Below, in pieces: positions 25,661 to 37,706 of a stretch of DNA of 64,000 nt (within the stretch, counting starts at the first letter, position 1; every line of letters begins with the position of its first letter). The position numbers and the translations under genes are program-made. Source of the DNA: Tamarix chinensis (taxonomy: Eukaryota > Streptophyta > Magnoliopsida > Caryophyllales > Tamaricaceae). The notes under the pieces were generated by a model. It saw only the letters and a list, made by a program, of their open reading frames with translations, ran no database searches and was not told the DNA's origin. The stretch lies in contig CM060174.1 in NCBI GenBank assembly GCA_030549775.1, forward strand, positions 13,820,128 through 13,884,127, given 5' to 3'.

Positions 25661-26460
25661 GGAATTAGATTTAAAAAAATCTAGAAATGGGTGGAAAGGA
25701 GGAATAATGGAGGAGAAAGTTAAAGGAGAAGGGGAAAAAATGGTGGAAAGACTTAGGGATAAAAGACAGAAAAGACAAAAGTCGAAGAAGAAGCAGGGTA
25801 AATGAAGAGCTAGGGTTCACAGCGGAATATAATTGGTCCTTAATATTGAAGATCACAATTGTCAATATTCAGCCTATAATTGTTGGTAGTAAGGGGAAAA
25901 AATTAAACAATGTTCTTTCAGTCATGCTCATAAAACACACTCTCACTCATTACCGACGATCAGTCATCGGTATTTAGCTCTTCATTTTCACTTATCATTC
26001 CTTAGTGGTAATTTTTCCTCTATGATATTTCAACCAAAATATATTTCTTACTACCAATAGTATGATTTTCAATATCTTGTTAGTATATATTTTTCTAAGA
26101 TTTTAATTAAAAAAATGTTGAGAGAAATTTTTTAACACCACTTAATACCGATGATAGTTATCATGGGTATTACATATTTCCTACCATTTTTTCAAATAAA
26201 AATAGATTTGTCCTCCAATTTAATAATGACGAATAATCATCGGTGTTAACTTTTAACATAGAATATACATAGTCGTCGGTGTTAATACATTTTGTCATAG
26301 TTAATGTTAAGCACCAACTAGTACCAACATAAGCCCATCCTGAATTCTCATCTTGCATGTCAATAAAATCATCAAGTTGGATGTATATTGAGAAGAGTAA
26401 ATCCCTCACGTACAATCTAAAGTTTTCTACGAGGATTTATCCTCCCAATACTTGGTGCAT

Positions 26461-26667
26461 TGTAATGTATACAGTCGTATTTTACACATGTCATTTAGAG
26501 TTAGTTAAGTTTGTTAAATCAAACAAAATTCATCTTACTATAATTACTAAATACATAAATACTAGCATGAATTGTAATATCGACAGATTACATAATAAAG
26601 AAGAGAACTCCATAGATTTCTCCTCTCGAATACCACTTCCATGGTTGCATAACAACTCAAGTTTATA
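26461..26667 (+). repeat. 5' LTR of the copia element
   Basis: 207 bp, starting TGTAATGTATA and ending TTATA directly before the primer site. It aligns to the 3' LTR at 36059-36271, which has 7 extra bases (ATTAGTT) after GAGTTAGTT. The end dinucleotide is TA rather than the usual CA in both LTRs. Confidence 0.95.
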
Positions 26668-26679
26668 TGGTATCAGAGC
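26668..26679 (+). other. Primer binding site, initiator tRNA-Met
   Basis: TGGTATCAGAGC lies immediately after the LTR. It is the standard complement of the 3' end of plant initiator methionine tRNA used by copia elements. Confidence 0.95.
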
Positions 26680-26703
26680 TACATTTTGCTCGATTACACC
26701 CTA

Positions 26704-29700
26704 GCCATGCCAAACAATAATCCTAATAACAATTAGAATGTTGACACCTCTTCTGACACAAAGTTTCATCAAAATCAAACTTATGGAGATTTGTATTATC
26801 TCTCTTATGCAAATCACCCTGGACTTCAACTTACCGTTGTTGTTTTTGATGGATTTAATTACATTAATTGGAGTAGAGGAATTCAAATATCTTTAATTGC
26901 TTGAAATAAACTAGGATTCATACTTGGAACGATTGAGAAACCTAGTGACAAATCCACTAATGTAAGACAGAAATGTATTAGGGTAGATTATATGGTGATG
27001 TGTTGGATAATTAATTTGATCCAGAAGGATATTGATCGGCATTTCCAATATATCGATTCACCGAAGGAGTTATGGGATAAAATTGTGGAACGATTCGGTC
27101 AATCAAATAGACCACTCATATACCAGCTCAAACATGAATACACTTGTATCACTCGGGAGAAAAATAGTATTGCTGAATATTTTGGAAGATTAAATAAGGT
27201 TTAGGATGAATTACAAACTCTTGATCCACTATCTACATGTACCTATGGTAAAATCAAACAATGAACTTGCTTAGTGATCAAGAAGGTGCTTGTAAGAGAT
27301 AATAAGGACAAGGAAATGGAGTTTTTACTCAGCCTTGATGATGGTTTTAATGGAATTAGAAGTAGCATAATTACTCAATAACCCCTTATTTTAGTCAATC
27401 ATTGCTATTATTTACTGCAAAAAGTTGAGAAATAGAAGCAAGTTATTGGAGGAATGCATTCCATGCAAGAAACAAGTGTGATGACTGTAAATAAATAGAT
27501 ACCACATATTAAGGGAAAGGATTTTAAAAGGGACTTCAAGAAAGATAATTCCAATCAAAGGTGTACTCATTATCAACAAAAGGGACACGCGGTGGAGCAA
27601 TATTTTAAACTGATTGGATATCCGGAGTGGTATGACAGACTGAAAGAAAAAGGAAAGTTGTCTACCAACATGACATAAATCACGAATAATCTAGTTCTTG
27701 ATAATCCGCTGATCTTTGAGTCAACCTCTACTACACCAATACAAATTGATCCTCAAATGGTGAATTCCATTTGCCAAGAAGTTATAAAGACAATGAAGTA
27801 TACAACACTAATGCTAACGGGACTTCTTTACTATCTAGAGCTTCTGTAAACTTCACAGGTAATGCTGATAACTCTATGCCCTTTCACAACCTTTAATATG
27901 ATCATTAGATTATAGATACAGGGGCTTCAGACCACATGACCTATAGTATTTCATATTTCCATAACATTAAATCTCTTTCCAATGCCATTCGAATTAGTTT
28001 GCCTGATGGAACCAGCAAAAATATTACTCATATAGGAAATGTACTATTGAATCCTCATATCACTTTGAAAAATGTGTTATATGTTCTAAGTTTTCATCAT
28101 CACCTATTAAGTGTTGGTCTAATTCTTAATGAATCACACTTAGAGGCTCATTTTACATCTTCTGATTGCATATTCTAGGCCCTTCAACTAAGGAGGTAGT
28201 TGTTGCTGGAAAGAGATACAGAGGACTCTTTATTTTGCATTCTTCTTATTCTTCACTTGATACTTCCTCATATAGTGTAATACCTGGTTGTAATACCAAT
28301 TGTAATAATCATGTTAGTTTGGACCTTATTCATGCAAGACTAAGACATACATCCTTGTCTAAGATGTGACGTATACCATATTGTAATTATGATGGCCTAT
28401 CTAGCTCTTTTTGTGAAACTTGTGTAATGGCAAAACAGTATAAAGAAACTTTTTCTTGAAGTTGTTCTGTAGCACATAAACCATTTAATCTTATTCATGT
28501 ATATCTTTGGGGTCCATATAAATCACCATCACTTTCTAGTGCTTATTATTTTTTCACCATTATTAATGATGCTTCCCGGGCCACCTAGACTTTCCTACTA
28601 AACAATAAGCAAAGTTTACAAGATCATCAATGACTTCTTAACCTTAGTCAATACTCAGTTCAACTCCAAAATCAAGTGTATTAGGAGAGACAATGGCACA
28701 GAAATTGTAAATAATCAATGTGCTAATCTGCTGGCCCAACATGGAGTCATTCATCAACAAACTATCCCTTATACTCCGGCTCAAAATGGACAAGTGGAGA
28801 GGAAACACAGGCACTTGATTGAATGTGCTAGGGCATTAAGATTGCATGCACATTTACCAATCAAGTTCTAGGGAGAATGCATTCTTACTGCCACATATCT
28901 TATTAATCTTCTTCCCACACCTGTTTTACATTGGAAGACGCCCTTTGAAGTTTTATATGAAAAGATACCTCAATATAATCAGTTAAGAGTTTTTGGCAGC
29001 CTCTGTTATGCTTATGATAGGACTTCTACCAAATGTGAATCCAAGTCTCAAAAATGAATTTTCATTGGCTACCTTGGGTGCCAAAAGGGTTACAAGCTTT
29101 ATGATCTAGAGAACAGATCAACCTTTGTCAGTAAGAATGTTATTTTTAGAGAGGATATCCTTCCCTTTAATCCCACTGAACCCACTTTACAAGACTCTAT
29201 TAATATCCCATCTTATGTTTCTATTCCAGCTATAACACTACCATTTCCTCCACCTCATTTACCTTCACATATGCAAATTGTGTCTCCTAGTATATCATCT
29301 AACCCCACAAATGAGCACACTATTTCTCCTTAGCAAAATAATCATCATTCTCCTGACATGTCCCAACCCTCACCTTTTCATCTTAACCATAATGATTTCC
29401 AAAACCACTTGTCTATAGATACACATACTACATATAACCATAGTCCACCTTCCTCTTTAATTATTACTCCTCTTAGCAAAACCACCAAAGAAAAACACCT
29501 CCAATCTAAACTCCAGGATTATATTTATCCATTTCTACCCACCTCTCATTGTTCAATTAGCTTGTTTGATCCTTACACAATTGAGAACAATGCATCTCTA
29601 GCTAATTTTCTTTCCTTACATGAGCCATATTCTTACTCTCAAGACAAATAAGACCCTAAGTGGATTGAGGCTATGAACAAAGAATTACGAGCTATGAAGG

Positions 29701-30445
29701 ACAACAATACCTGGGAACTTACTACTTTACTAGCAGGCCATTCACCCATAGGTTGCAAATGGGTTTACAAAATAAATTTTAAACTTAATGAGACAGTAAA
29801 GAGGTATAAGGCACGTATGGAAGCTAAAGGCTACAATCAAATAAAAAATAAGGATTACAAACATACTTTCTCCCCTATGGAAAAATTTACTATTGTTTGT
29901 ATGGTTCGTCCCCTTGCAGTAGAAAAACATTAACCTCTGTATCAGTTAGACATAAATAAGGCCTTTCTTCATGGGTATTTAGATGAAGAAGTATATATGA
30001 CTCCTCTAGAAAGGTACACCAAGGCAGCTCCAAGCCAAGTTTGTAAATTGAACCAATTTTTGTATGGTTTAAAGCAGGCTTCTCGCTAGTGGAATATTGA
30101 ACATACCAAGTTCCTTCTCTATCTTAGATTTACTCAATCCAAGCATGATTATTCATTATTCATTCACAGTACTACTACTGGCCATTTCACCCTTGCATTA
30201 GTCTATGTGGATGATCTCTTATTGGCTGAAAATCATGCAGACACAATCAATTTTGTTAAAGCCGCTCTTGATAAGCAGTTCACCATTAAAGACCTTGGTT
30301 TGATGAGGTATTTTCTTAGCTTAGAGATCACAAGGTCATCTACAGAAATTCTTTTAGATCAACGCAAATGTATTGATGATATTCTCCATGATACTAGAAT
30401 GACTTATTACAAAAAGGTTCCTTTTCCATTACCACAAAGCCTAAA
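26704..30445 (+). pseudogene. Copia polyprotein, gag to reverse transcriptase, broken by stops
   Basis: Gag begins near 26707 and has an NHPGLQL segment and FDGFNYINWSRGI. The UBN2-like middle lies at about 26992-27204, and the zinc knuckle at about 27558-27620 has two of its cysteines changed to Tyr (CTHYQQKGHAVEQY). Protease has an intact DTGASDH (DTGA codons 27915-27926). Integrase has a GAG-pre-integrase HARLRH at about 28330, then HVYLWGP where the first catalytic Asp is Tyr, then RRDNGTE and QNGQVERKH with the second Asp and the Glu kept. RT has [21 protein letters not shown] and YVDD (30204-30215). Many stops look like TGG or CAA/CAG mutated by C-to-T or G-to-A. The reading is cut at 30445 by the inserted LTR. 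Confidence 0.93.
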
Positions 30446-30543
30446 TGTAACACCCCAAAATTCACTAATTTTTTTTAAAGAGTAAGAAATTACAATAGAA
30501 ATATTTAAATTAAAACCCGTGAATTCTCAGGATGTTACCACCA

Positions 30544-30589
30544 CACTTAGTACCAGACCGGTTCTCTCTGACCGTTCCAGTACCAAGTG
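30544..30589 (-). other. Terminal LTR hairpin, copy in 30446 LTR
   Basis: The arms CACTTAGTACCAGACCGGT (30544-30562) and ACCGTTCCAGTACCAAGTG (30571-30589) pair over most of 19 bp with a short loop. The hairpin lies 98 bp from the LTR end and is present in five copies in the window. Confidence 0.75.
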
Positions 30590-30950
30590 CTAAGGCTAAG
30601 AAAAGATTTACATTAAACTCAAACCAACAGTTCATAAATAAATAAAACTTGAAAGACCATACATTAAATTCAGAGTGCAAAATTAAAATTCCTCAGAGGG
30701 AATAATCTCACAATTGATAAAAGCTTTATTTGAAATACTCAATACAAGGTAATAGATCAAACAGGATAAATCCGATACAAGAAGAAATAACAAAAGGAAA
30801 TACATGGCATAAAGAGTAAATATGGCCACAACTCTGGAACCTTGAGCCAAAACAAGCTCAACACACAGCCCCGACTGATGTCTCGCCCACCTGCACAAAG
30901 TTAGAAGGGCATACTACTCGTGGGAATGAGCAGCACTATGAAAAGGGTGA

Positions 30951-30969
30951 TCAGTACGCTACGTACTGA
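30951..30969. other. Stem-loop TCAGTACG/CGTACTGA
   Basis: A perfect 8-bp inverted repeat with a CTA loop. The counterparts at 5978, 8754, 45397 and 62290 have changed bases but keep pairing. Confidence 0.75.
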
Positions 30970-31187
30970 GTAAGGTAACCGAGCACTAAGGCCAACATAT
31001 AAAATCACATAAACCATACATAAGAATAAAAGAACATAAAGATCATTATGATGACATAATATCGAACAATCATTCGGGTACATACATAAAGGCCAAATTA
31101 TAGTCCGGATTAATTATTTAATTAATCTTTTATTGGAAGTTGATACATACCATGCCTTTTATCAAATCCATGTAAGTATAGGAACAC

Positions 31188-31545
31188 CCCACTATTATTG
31201 CCGGTAGGCCGGTCACTTGCGGGACAAAGTCCACACAACTATTATTCGCCGTTGGACCAGTCACTTATAGGGTAAAAACCCTAACCACTATTCCTGACCA
31301 GTGGATCGGTCTGGTTTCTGCTCACATGGTGTTCCACTGTAAGTAATTAGTATCTTTTAATTACTTTAGCAAACTTCGGTTTGTGTTTATTGAGCTCAAG
31401 GTCACCCTACTATTATTGTCGGTGGGTCGGTCACTTGCGGGACAATGTCCACACCATTATTATTCGCCGGTGGACAGGTCACTTATAGGGTAAAAACTCT
31501 AACCACTATTCCTAACCGGTGGATCGGTCTGGACCCAGCTCAATA
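31188..31545 (-). repeat. Duplicated CCGGT module with hairpins
   Basis: Two blocks, each with three units of CTATTATT followed by a GCCGGTGGACCGGTC-like word and a short GGG...CCC hairpin (GGGAC AAA GTCC, TAGGGT AAAA ACCCTA). The blocks start near 31190 and 31406. The same six-unit layout is at 45605-45950. Confidence 0.8.
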
Positions 31546-31669
31546 GTCTTCCACTTTAAATGATTAATGTCTTAAATATTTTATTCAAAATCTTTCGCTC
31601 TGGACATGCGTGAATCATCACAAATCATAAATTCTACCATCATAATTACACTTTAATCACCAAATACGC

Positions 31670-32645
31670 ATGATACAACAAAAACCCTAAGCAGCCACAG
31701 CAAACCCTAATTAACCACAACAAACCATAGTTAACCACTCCAAACCCTATTTAACCATAACAACCATAATTAGCCATTCCAAACCTTAGTTAACCACAAC
31801 AAACGACAATTAGCCACTCCAACCCTAGTTAATCACAACAACCCATAATTAATCACTCCAATCCCTAATTCAGTTTCCTCCATACCCTTATAATTTCCTA
31901 CGTACTATTTTTCACCCAAAACTTCCAAACACCCAAATAACTCTTCTATTACCCTCCTTACATCCCAAGTCAACTTTTCACACGTAAACTTTACTCCCAT
32001 GCATACATTAACCTTCTCATGTAAACCTTCAAACTTTCTCATGTAAAACCCTAAGCTCCCATGTAACCCTAGGTTCACTCATGTAAACCCCATATACATC
32101 CATACAAAAATCTAGATTAGATTCTTCCATGCAACATCATATAATCCACCATGCAAAACCCTAAATTCAATCCACACAAAACCAAAGATTCATCCTTACC
32201 AAACCCTAGATTCAAACCATATAAAACCAAATATTCATCCATATAAAACCAAAGATTCATCCATACCAAACCAAAGATTCATCCTTACCAAACCTAAAAT
32301 TCAATCCACACAAAACCAAAGATTCATCCATACCAAACCCTAAATTCGAACCATATAAAACCAAAGAATCATCCATATAATATAATTGATTAGATTCTCC
32401 CATTCATAACCACAAATTAGATTCTCCCATACATGACCATAAGTTAGATTCTTCCACATAAAACCATAAATTAGAATCTCCCATATAAAACCATAAATTA
32501 GATTCTCCCATATAACATCATAATTTAATTCCTTTCACACAAAACCATGCAAAACCATAAATTAGATTCTCCCACATAAAACCATAAATTGGATTCTCCC
32601 ACATGAAACCATAAATTATATCCTCTCACACGAAACCCTAAATTT
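31670..32645 (-). repeat. Tandem repeats specific to this LTR copy
   Basis: Three successive sets of units: AACCACAACAAACC types (31680-31860), CCAAAGATTCATCC types of about 28 bp (32160-32380), and CCATAAATTAGATTCTCCC types of about 27 bp (32400-32620). AAACCCTAA words recur among them. They occupy the same place as the different 39-bp repeats of the LTR at 44933. Confidence 0.8.
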
Positions 32646-33059
32646 CCCATTTTATTCTTCTACTCAGGAATCATTAAAATACTTAGGTCAACTCACATCC
32701 CTTAGTCAACTTATTTTCCCATCCTCCTTTTTCATCCTTTCTCCCACACAAACCACATCAACATCCTCACATGCATGTCTTTCAAGGTCACAACACATAT
32801 CATCACATATACATAATACATATGCCATGTAAGTACACGAAACATACTTCAACTCCACATCATACCACATACAACATAATTAATAATGATAAACATAGGA
32901 TACATAGCATGCGAAATGACACCGGTCTTGGAGCACGCTCCTAAGCCTTCTTAAGGCTTTGACTGGTCTCACCTATTATGAAGGAAAAGCTAAAATTAGA
33001 CTCCCTCATATCAAAAATACTATTAAACACTAACTTAATATAAGACTAGGCTTTTGATA

Positions 33060-33550
33060 AAATAATAGTAACAAAAATACCAAAAATAATATCAATATTA
33101 ATATTAACAAGAATAATAAATATAGTAACAATAATAATAATAAGGCATTACTCAAAAAAAAAGTGAAATAAGGGCTTTGGCCCCTTTACCAAAATAATAC
33201 TAATAATAATATTAGTAAATTAAATAACCAAATTTAGTAATAATAATAATAATGAAATAGTAAAAATAATAACAATAATAATAATAATAATAATGATGAT
33301 AACAAAACTAATAGTAAATTATTTGTAATACTAATAATGGAATAATAATAATAATAATAGTAATTTGAAATAGGAAATAATAATAATAATTATACTTATA
33401 ACATATTAATATTAATAATAGTAATAATGGAAATAATAAGAGTAATAATAATAAAATCGAATTAAAAATAAGATAGGGCTTCAACCCTCAACAGAAATAA
33501 TAATAAAAACACTAATACTAATAATAACAATAATACATATTAAAAATAGA

Positions 33551-33587
<37 letters not shown>

Positions 33588-33600
33588 GTTTTTATATTCA
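33060..33600. repeat. (AAT)n-rich block of the LTR
   Basis: Interrupted AAT/ATA trinucleotide repeats, purest at about 33547-33590. A matching block at the same LTR position is at 47780-48300. Confidence 0.9.
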
Positions 33601-34258
33601 AATAAATGAAATGAATTAAATTATGGCTTGTAAAAATAGGGAGAAGGGTTCAGAGGGTCTAGGGTTCAACCTTAGGCTGGTGGGGATAGGCGGCACCGGC
33701 GGTGGCCGAAAAAAGGGAAGAAAAGGGTAAAAGTTGGATGCTGAGAAAAAGATAGGGAGAATTAAGGTGGGAGTTAGGGTGTTTAGAGTTTCCCAGAGGG
33801 AGAGGAATAGAATAAGGGTGGTGGCACAGCCAAAGGTGGCGGCGCACGGCGACGGTGGCCGAATGGAAGAGAAGAAGAGAAAGAGAGGAGGAGAGGGAGA
33901 AAGAGGAAAGTAAAGGTAGGGGAAGGTAGAGGAGGGTCTGCAGAATATAATGGGAGGTGAAAGAAGCGGCGGCAGCGGCGAAAGAGGTGGTTAAAGGTTG
34001 TTCAAAGGGTGGCGGTGGTAGAAAAATAGGTTGGTCGAGAAGGCTACTTTGCACAACCGGGGTGGCTTGTGCAGGAAAAATCTAGGGGGATGGATGATTT
34101 GGTTAGCTAGAGGGAGGTGCAAGGAAGAGTTTAGTAGGCCGAGTGGGTGGCGAAGTTTTCCGCAAGCTGCAGAAGAGGCGTCTAAAGGGTTGGCGGCGAA
34201 AAGGGTCATTTTTTTCTGGGTAGGAATTAAAAGCTCGACAAAGGGCTATGTAAGGGGG

Positions 34259-34266
34259 TATTTATA
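34259..34266 (-). promoter_or_regulatory. TATA box of the LTR
   Basis: TATAAATA read on the minus strand in the context CTATAAATACCCCC. The same context is found in two other copies of the LTR (48973-48980 minus, 58666-58673 plus), each at the downstream end of the pyrimidine tract. Confidence 0.65.
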
Positions 34267-35331
34267 GAGAAAAGAAGAGAGGGTAGGGTTTTGTGGATCG
34301 GCTAGGAAATAAGGAAGGTAGGTTTAGGGTTACCAACCGCGAGGTTGGCCGGTGGCAGCAATTTTTGGGGGAGGGGGTTGCGTAGGCCAAGGGAGGAAAA
34401 ACACGCGAGAAAAAGGGGAGAGTTGGTTGGGTCAATGGGTTGCGAGTCAAAAGGGGATAGGGAAAAGAGTATCGGTAGGTGAACGGCGCAATCGGCGGCG
34501 ATGTTGCAGGTCGAAGGTCGGCGGGGCTGGCAGGTGTGAGGGGCTAGGGGAAGAAGAAGGGGGTTGGGCCGGGCGGTTCGGGAAAAAGAAAAGAAAAGAA
34601 AGGGAAGGCAGACTGGGCCGGTCGGCTGGGTGAAGGGTTAATTAAATGAAACGCAGAGTTTTTGGGTAAAAAGGACAAAAACGCGGCGCTCTGCTTGCCG
34701 TAGGAAAAAAAAAGAAAGAAAGAAAGGAGGAATGGGCCGCGAGAAGGAGGAGGAGTGGTTGTGCGGGCTGGGCCGAGCTGAAGAAGAAGGAAGAGAAGAG
34801 AAACGGGGACAGGCCGCAGGAAGGAAAAGGGAGATGGCTTGGGCTGCTGGGCTGGCCCAAGTCGGGGAGGAGAAAAAGAAAAGGAAAAGAAGAAGAAAAA
34901 AAAAGGAAAAATAATGGGTTGGGTTAATTAAATTAATCTGAATATTTAGGATATAATAATATTTAAATAAAATAATATTTAAATCTCTTTTTAGGCTAAA
35001 TTAGAATTTTTGAAAGATTTTTCATAAATTCCATTTTAATTAGTAAAACACCCTAATTTTCTTCAATTAATTCATTTATAAAATTAATATTGATTTGAAA
35101 CTATTTTATCTTTCTTACTTTAAATAAAATAATTTATTTAATTAATTTTCAAAATAATATCCTTAATTAGCTAAAATACCCAAATTTTTCCTAATTAAAA
35201 TACTTATAAATCTATTCTTAATTTTTCCTAATTAATTTCTTTTTATTTTAATAAAAATAATCAATTTTCATAATAAAATCTCATTTAAATATAATTTTTA
35301 AAATTAAAAATTTTCGGGGCATTTCACTAAA

Positions 35332-36049
35332 GCTCAGCACTAAAGTTGGTGAAATCTTACCAAATGTTGAGATTTATAGACGTCTCATTGGCAGCTTCTT
35401 ATACCTCAATATGAGTCATCTAGATATCTCCTACGTAGTGCAACAACTTAGTCAGATTCTTCACTGCCCTAGAACTCCTCATTTACAGGCAGCCATACAT
35501 ATAGTACATTATTTAAAAGATACTCTTCATCATGGCCTCTTTTATCTAGTAAGCTCACCTCTCCATCTTATGGCTTACTCTAATGCTGATTGGGAAGCTT
35601 GTTCCTTCTTTTGTCGTTCCCTCACTAGATATTACATTTTTCTTGGTGATTCTCTCATCTCTTGGAAGACCAAGAAGCAAAAAATGGTTTCTAAATCATC
35701 AGCTGAATCTAAATATTACAATATGTCTGCTACTTCAAGTGAACATGTTTGGTTAACCGGGTTACTTACTGATCTTTATGTATCCACCCAATCTCCAATG
35801 TATCTCTTCTATGATAATAAGGCAGCCATGCATATTGGTGCTAACACAGTATTCCATGAAAGAACTAAACACATTAACATTGACTGTCACTATGTTAGAG
35901 AACTTGTTCAAACTGGTTTACTTGTTACTGAACATGCTAGAATAGGTCTGCAGCTGGCTGATATAATGACCAAGTCCCTAGGAGCTCAACAACATTCCTT
36001 TTTATCTTCCAAGTTGGGCCTTGTCGAGTCTCCTCTAAGTCCCACTTGA
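35332..36049 (+). pseudogene. Copia polyprotein C-terminal part (RT end and RNase H)
   Basis: Reading resumes right after the second CTAAA, with an EIYRRLIGS-like segment and an open frame from 35411 to the natural stop at 36047-36049. RNase H motifs are clear: SNADWEAC, SWKTKKQ, KSSAESKYY, DNKAAMHI, HERTKHINIDCHYVRE and QLADIMTKSL. No stop breaks this part. It is the same element as 26704-30445, separated only by the LTR insertion. Confidence 0.93.
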
Positions 36050-36058
36050 GGGGAAATA

Positions 36059-36271
36059 TGAATGTATATAGTCGTATTTTACACATGTCATTTAGAGTTA
36101 GTTATTAGTTAAGTTTGTTAAATCAAACAAATTTCATCTTACTATAATTGCTGAGTATATAAATACCAGCATGAATTGTAATATCGAAAGATTACATAAT
36201 AAAGAAGATAACTCCATAGCTTTCTCCTCTCGAATACCACTTCCATGGCTGCATAACAACTCAAGCTTATA
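36059..36271 (+). repeat. 3' LTR of the copia element
   Basis: 213 bp, preceded by the polypurine tract TGAGGGGAAATA and starting TGAATGTATATAG. It ends TTATA at 36271, before the target duplication TGCAT. Confidence 0.95.
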
Positions 36272-36284
36272 TGCATGCTCTTAC

Positions 36285-36660
36285 CTTATCTAACCTTCAT
36301 CATCTCTCCCTTATATATGTAAGTTTCAATTGCAAGCTCCCCCGATCTCTTTATAGAACCCCTCCCCCCTTGAATCTTATGTTAGTGGTCAAATATGTGA
36401 TATTTATGGCTAAGATAGTGGACTGAGCATATAGTTTCCTTCCACAAAGAAGGCTTGTGGTCTAAAAATCTCGACCACCACTTAAATAACAAGGATACAT
36501 TTTTCATAATCATGTCTCCCACACCAAGGTCACTTACAAGCATTGGCCTTTGAATTTGATCCCTCTAACTCAAGGAACAACACGGTTCCGTCACTTTAAA
36601 CTTTTCCCTAAGATCACTAAGAGTAGAAGTCTAAGATTATTTATTGATTATAAATTCATT
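36285..36660 (-). pseudogene. LINE (L1-type) remnant
   Basis: On the minus strand this reads SDLGVGDMIMKNVSLLFKWW followed by SRFLDHKPSLWKETICSVHYL. This is the segment just after the RT thumb in plant L1-type LINEs (GLGVGSL..KN.ALL.KWWWRF). The copia element at 26461-36271 inserted right next to it, at 36277. A possible continuation on the other side at 26415-26170 is too weak to call. Confidence 0.65.
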
Positions 36661-36829
36661 TCAGCTTACTTGATAAATTAGTTTGGGGGGAATTTCAAAT
36701 TGTCTTTACCTTTTATCTTAATTTGAAGTTACATTTGATGAGTAGTATAATGTGTATTGTTAGGGTTTATTTTTCTTACCTCATTTTCAAATTAGATCAG
36801 TAACAATCACAATATATCAAATATTGACA

Positions 36830-37648
36830 TTTATTTTTATTATTATTATTATTATTATTATATCAATATTTATTATTTAATTATTATATTTATATAATAA
36901 TATTATTTAATCACTATATTTGATATTATTATTAATATAAAATATGTTTAATGTTATTATTGTTAGATCTTATTATTAAAATTATTATCACTATAACTAA
37001 TAATTATTGTAATTACTATAGTTATAATTAATTATAAATATTATACGCACAATTATTATTATTATAATTAATTTTATAATTTATATAACTAATTTTGATT
37101 GCAATTATTATAATGACTTGAATTGTTATTAATTATAATAATAATAATAAAGTATTTATAACAACAATAACTAAAATTAGAGTAATAATTATTACCATAA
37201 TTATAATTATTATTTATTAATATAAAAAAGTTTTAAAACAATAATAAGTATTAAAATAATAAACCAATTATTTATTATAATTGTTATAACTATCTTTAAC
37301 TTTAAATAATAATAATAATATAGTAAAATTTATGATAATTGTTGTAACTTGTTGTTATAATTATTATAATTACTATATATTTTTTAATTATGATAATTAT
37401 AATTTATTATCATAAATATATTTAAAATAATAATTATCATAACTACAATTATAGAAATAATGATAATTGTAACTGTAATTATAATAAGTTTTATTAGTTT
37501 TAATAACAATAATTATTATGATAACAATTATGATGATTTTTTATTATAATTATTATACACAATATAATTAATTACAATTATAATAATAATAAAATGATTT
37601 AAAGAAATAAAAATCATTATATTTATAATTACAATTACAGTTACTGTA

Positions 37649-37706
<58 letters not shown>

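Larger units (their letters stand above)
16998..26300 (-). mobile_element. Decayed CACTA (En/Spm) transposon, minus strand
   Basis: The left end is the CACTA-type terminus CACTGCAGGAAA at 16998-17009. Subterminal-type words built on (A/T)CGATGATnnTCATCGGT and TTAGTGACAATTATTGTTGG occur at 17340-17410 and, inverted, at 25945-26280. Between them, on the minus strand, is a TNP2-type transposase in the order TNP2 core, DUF4218 and DUF4216. The right terminus could not be identified. The AT-rich stretch 24000-25660 has no coding content that I can read. Stops and frameshifts show the element is not autonomous now. Confidence 0.8.
30446..35326 (-). mobile_element. Giant solo LTR nested in copia RT, with perfect target duplication
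   Basis: 4881 bp with ends TGTAACACCCC at 30446 and GGGGCATTTCA at 35326, and a perfect 5-bp target duplication CTAAA (30441-30445 and 35327-35331). Transcription sense is taken as minus because a CTATAAATACC box sits on that strand. In the minus direction it has an AT-rich leader, a pyrimidine tract, the TATA box, an (ATT)n block, tandem repeats, two copies of the CCGGT hairpin module (31190-31540), a TCAGTACG stem-loop and the terminal hairpin. It has no PBS, PPT or coding domain and only one set of LTR marks, which is what a solo LTR left by recombination looks like. A Tekay/Del-like or LARD origin is inferred from the end sequence only. Confidence 0.88.
26461..36271 (+). mobile_element. 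Copia retrotransposon with both LTRs, split by a solo LTR
   Basis: This is structurally complete: 5' LTR 26461-26667, PBS from 26668, gag-protease-integrase-RT-RNase H in copia order, PPT near 36047-36058 and 3' LTR 36059-36271. A perfect 5-bp target duplication TGCAT lies at 26456-26460 and 36272-36276. Without the 4881-bp LTR at 30446-35326 and its duplicated CTAAA it is about 4.9 kb. By hand alignment the LTRs differ at about 12 of 206 positions plus a 1-bp and a 7-bp indel, roughly 6%, so it is not a recent insertion. Many stops rule out coding activity. The short LTRs and gag start resemble Ale/Ivana-like copia, a low-confidence assignment. Confidence 0.95.
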
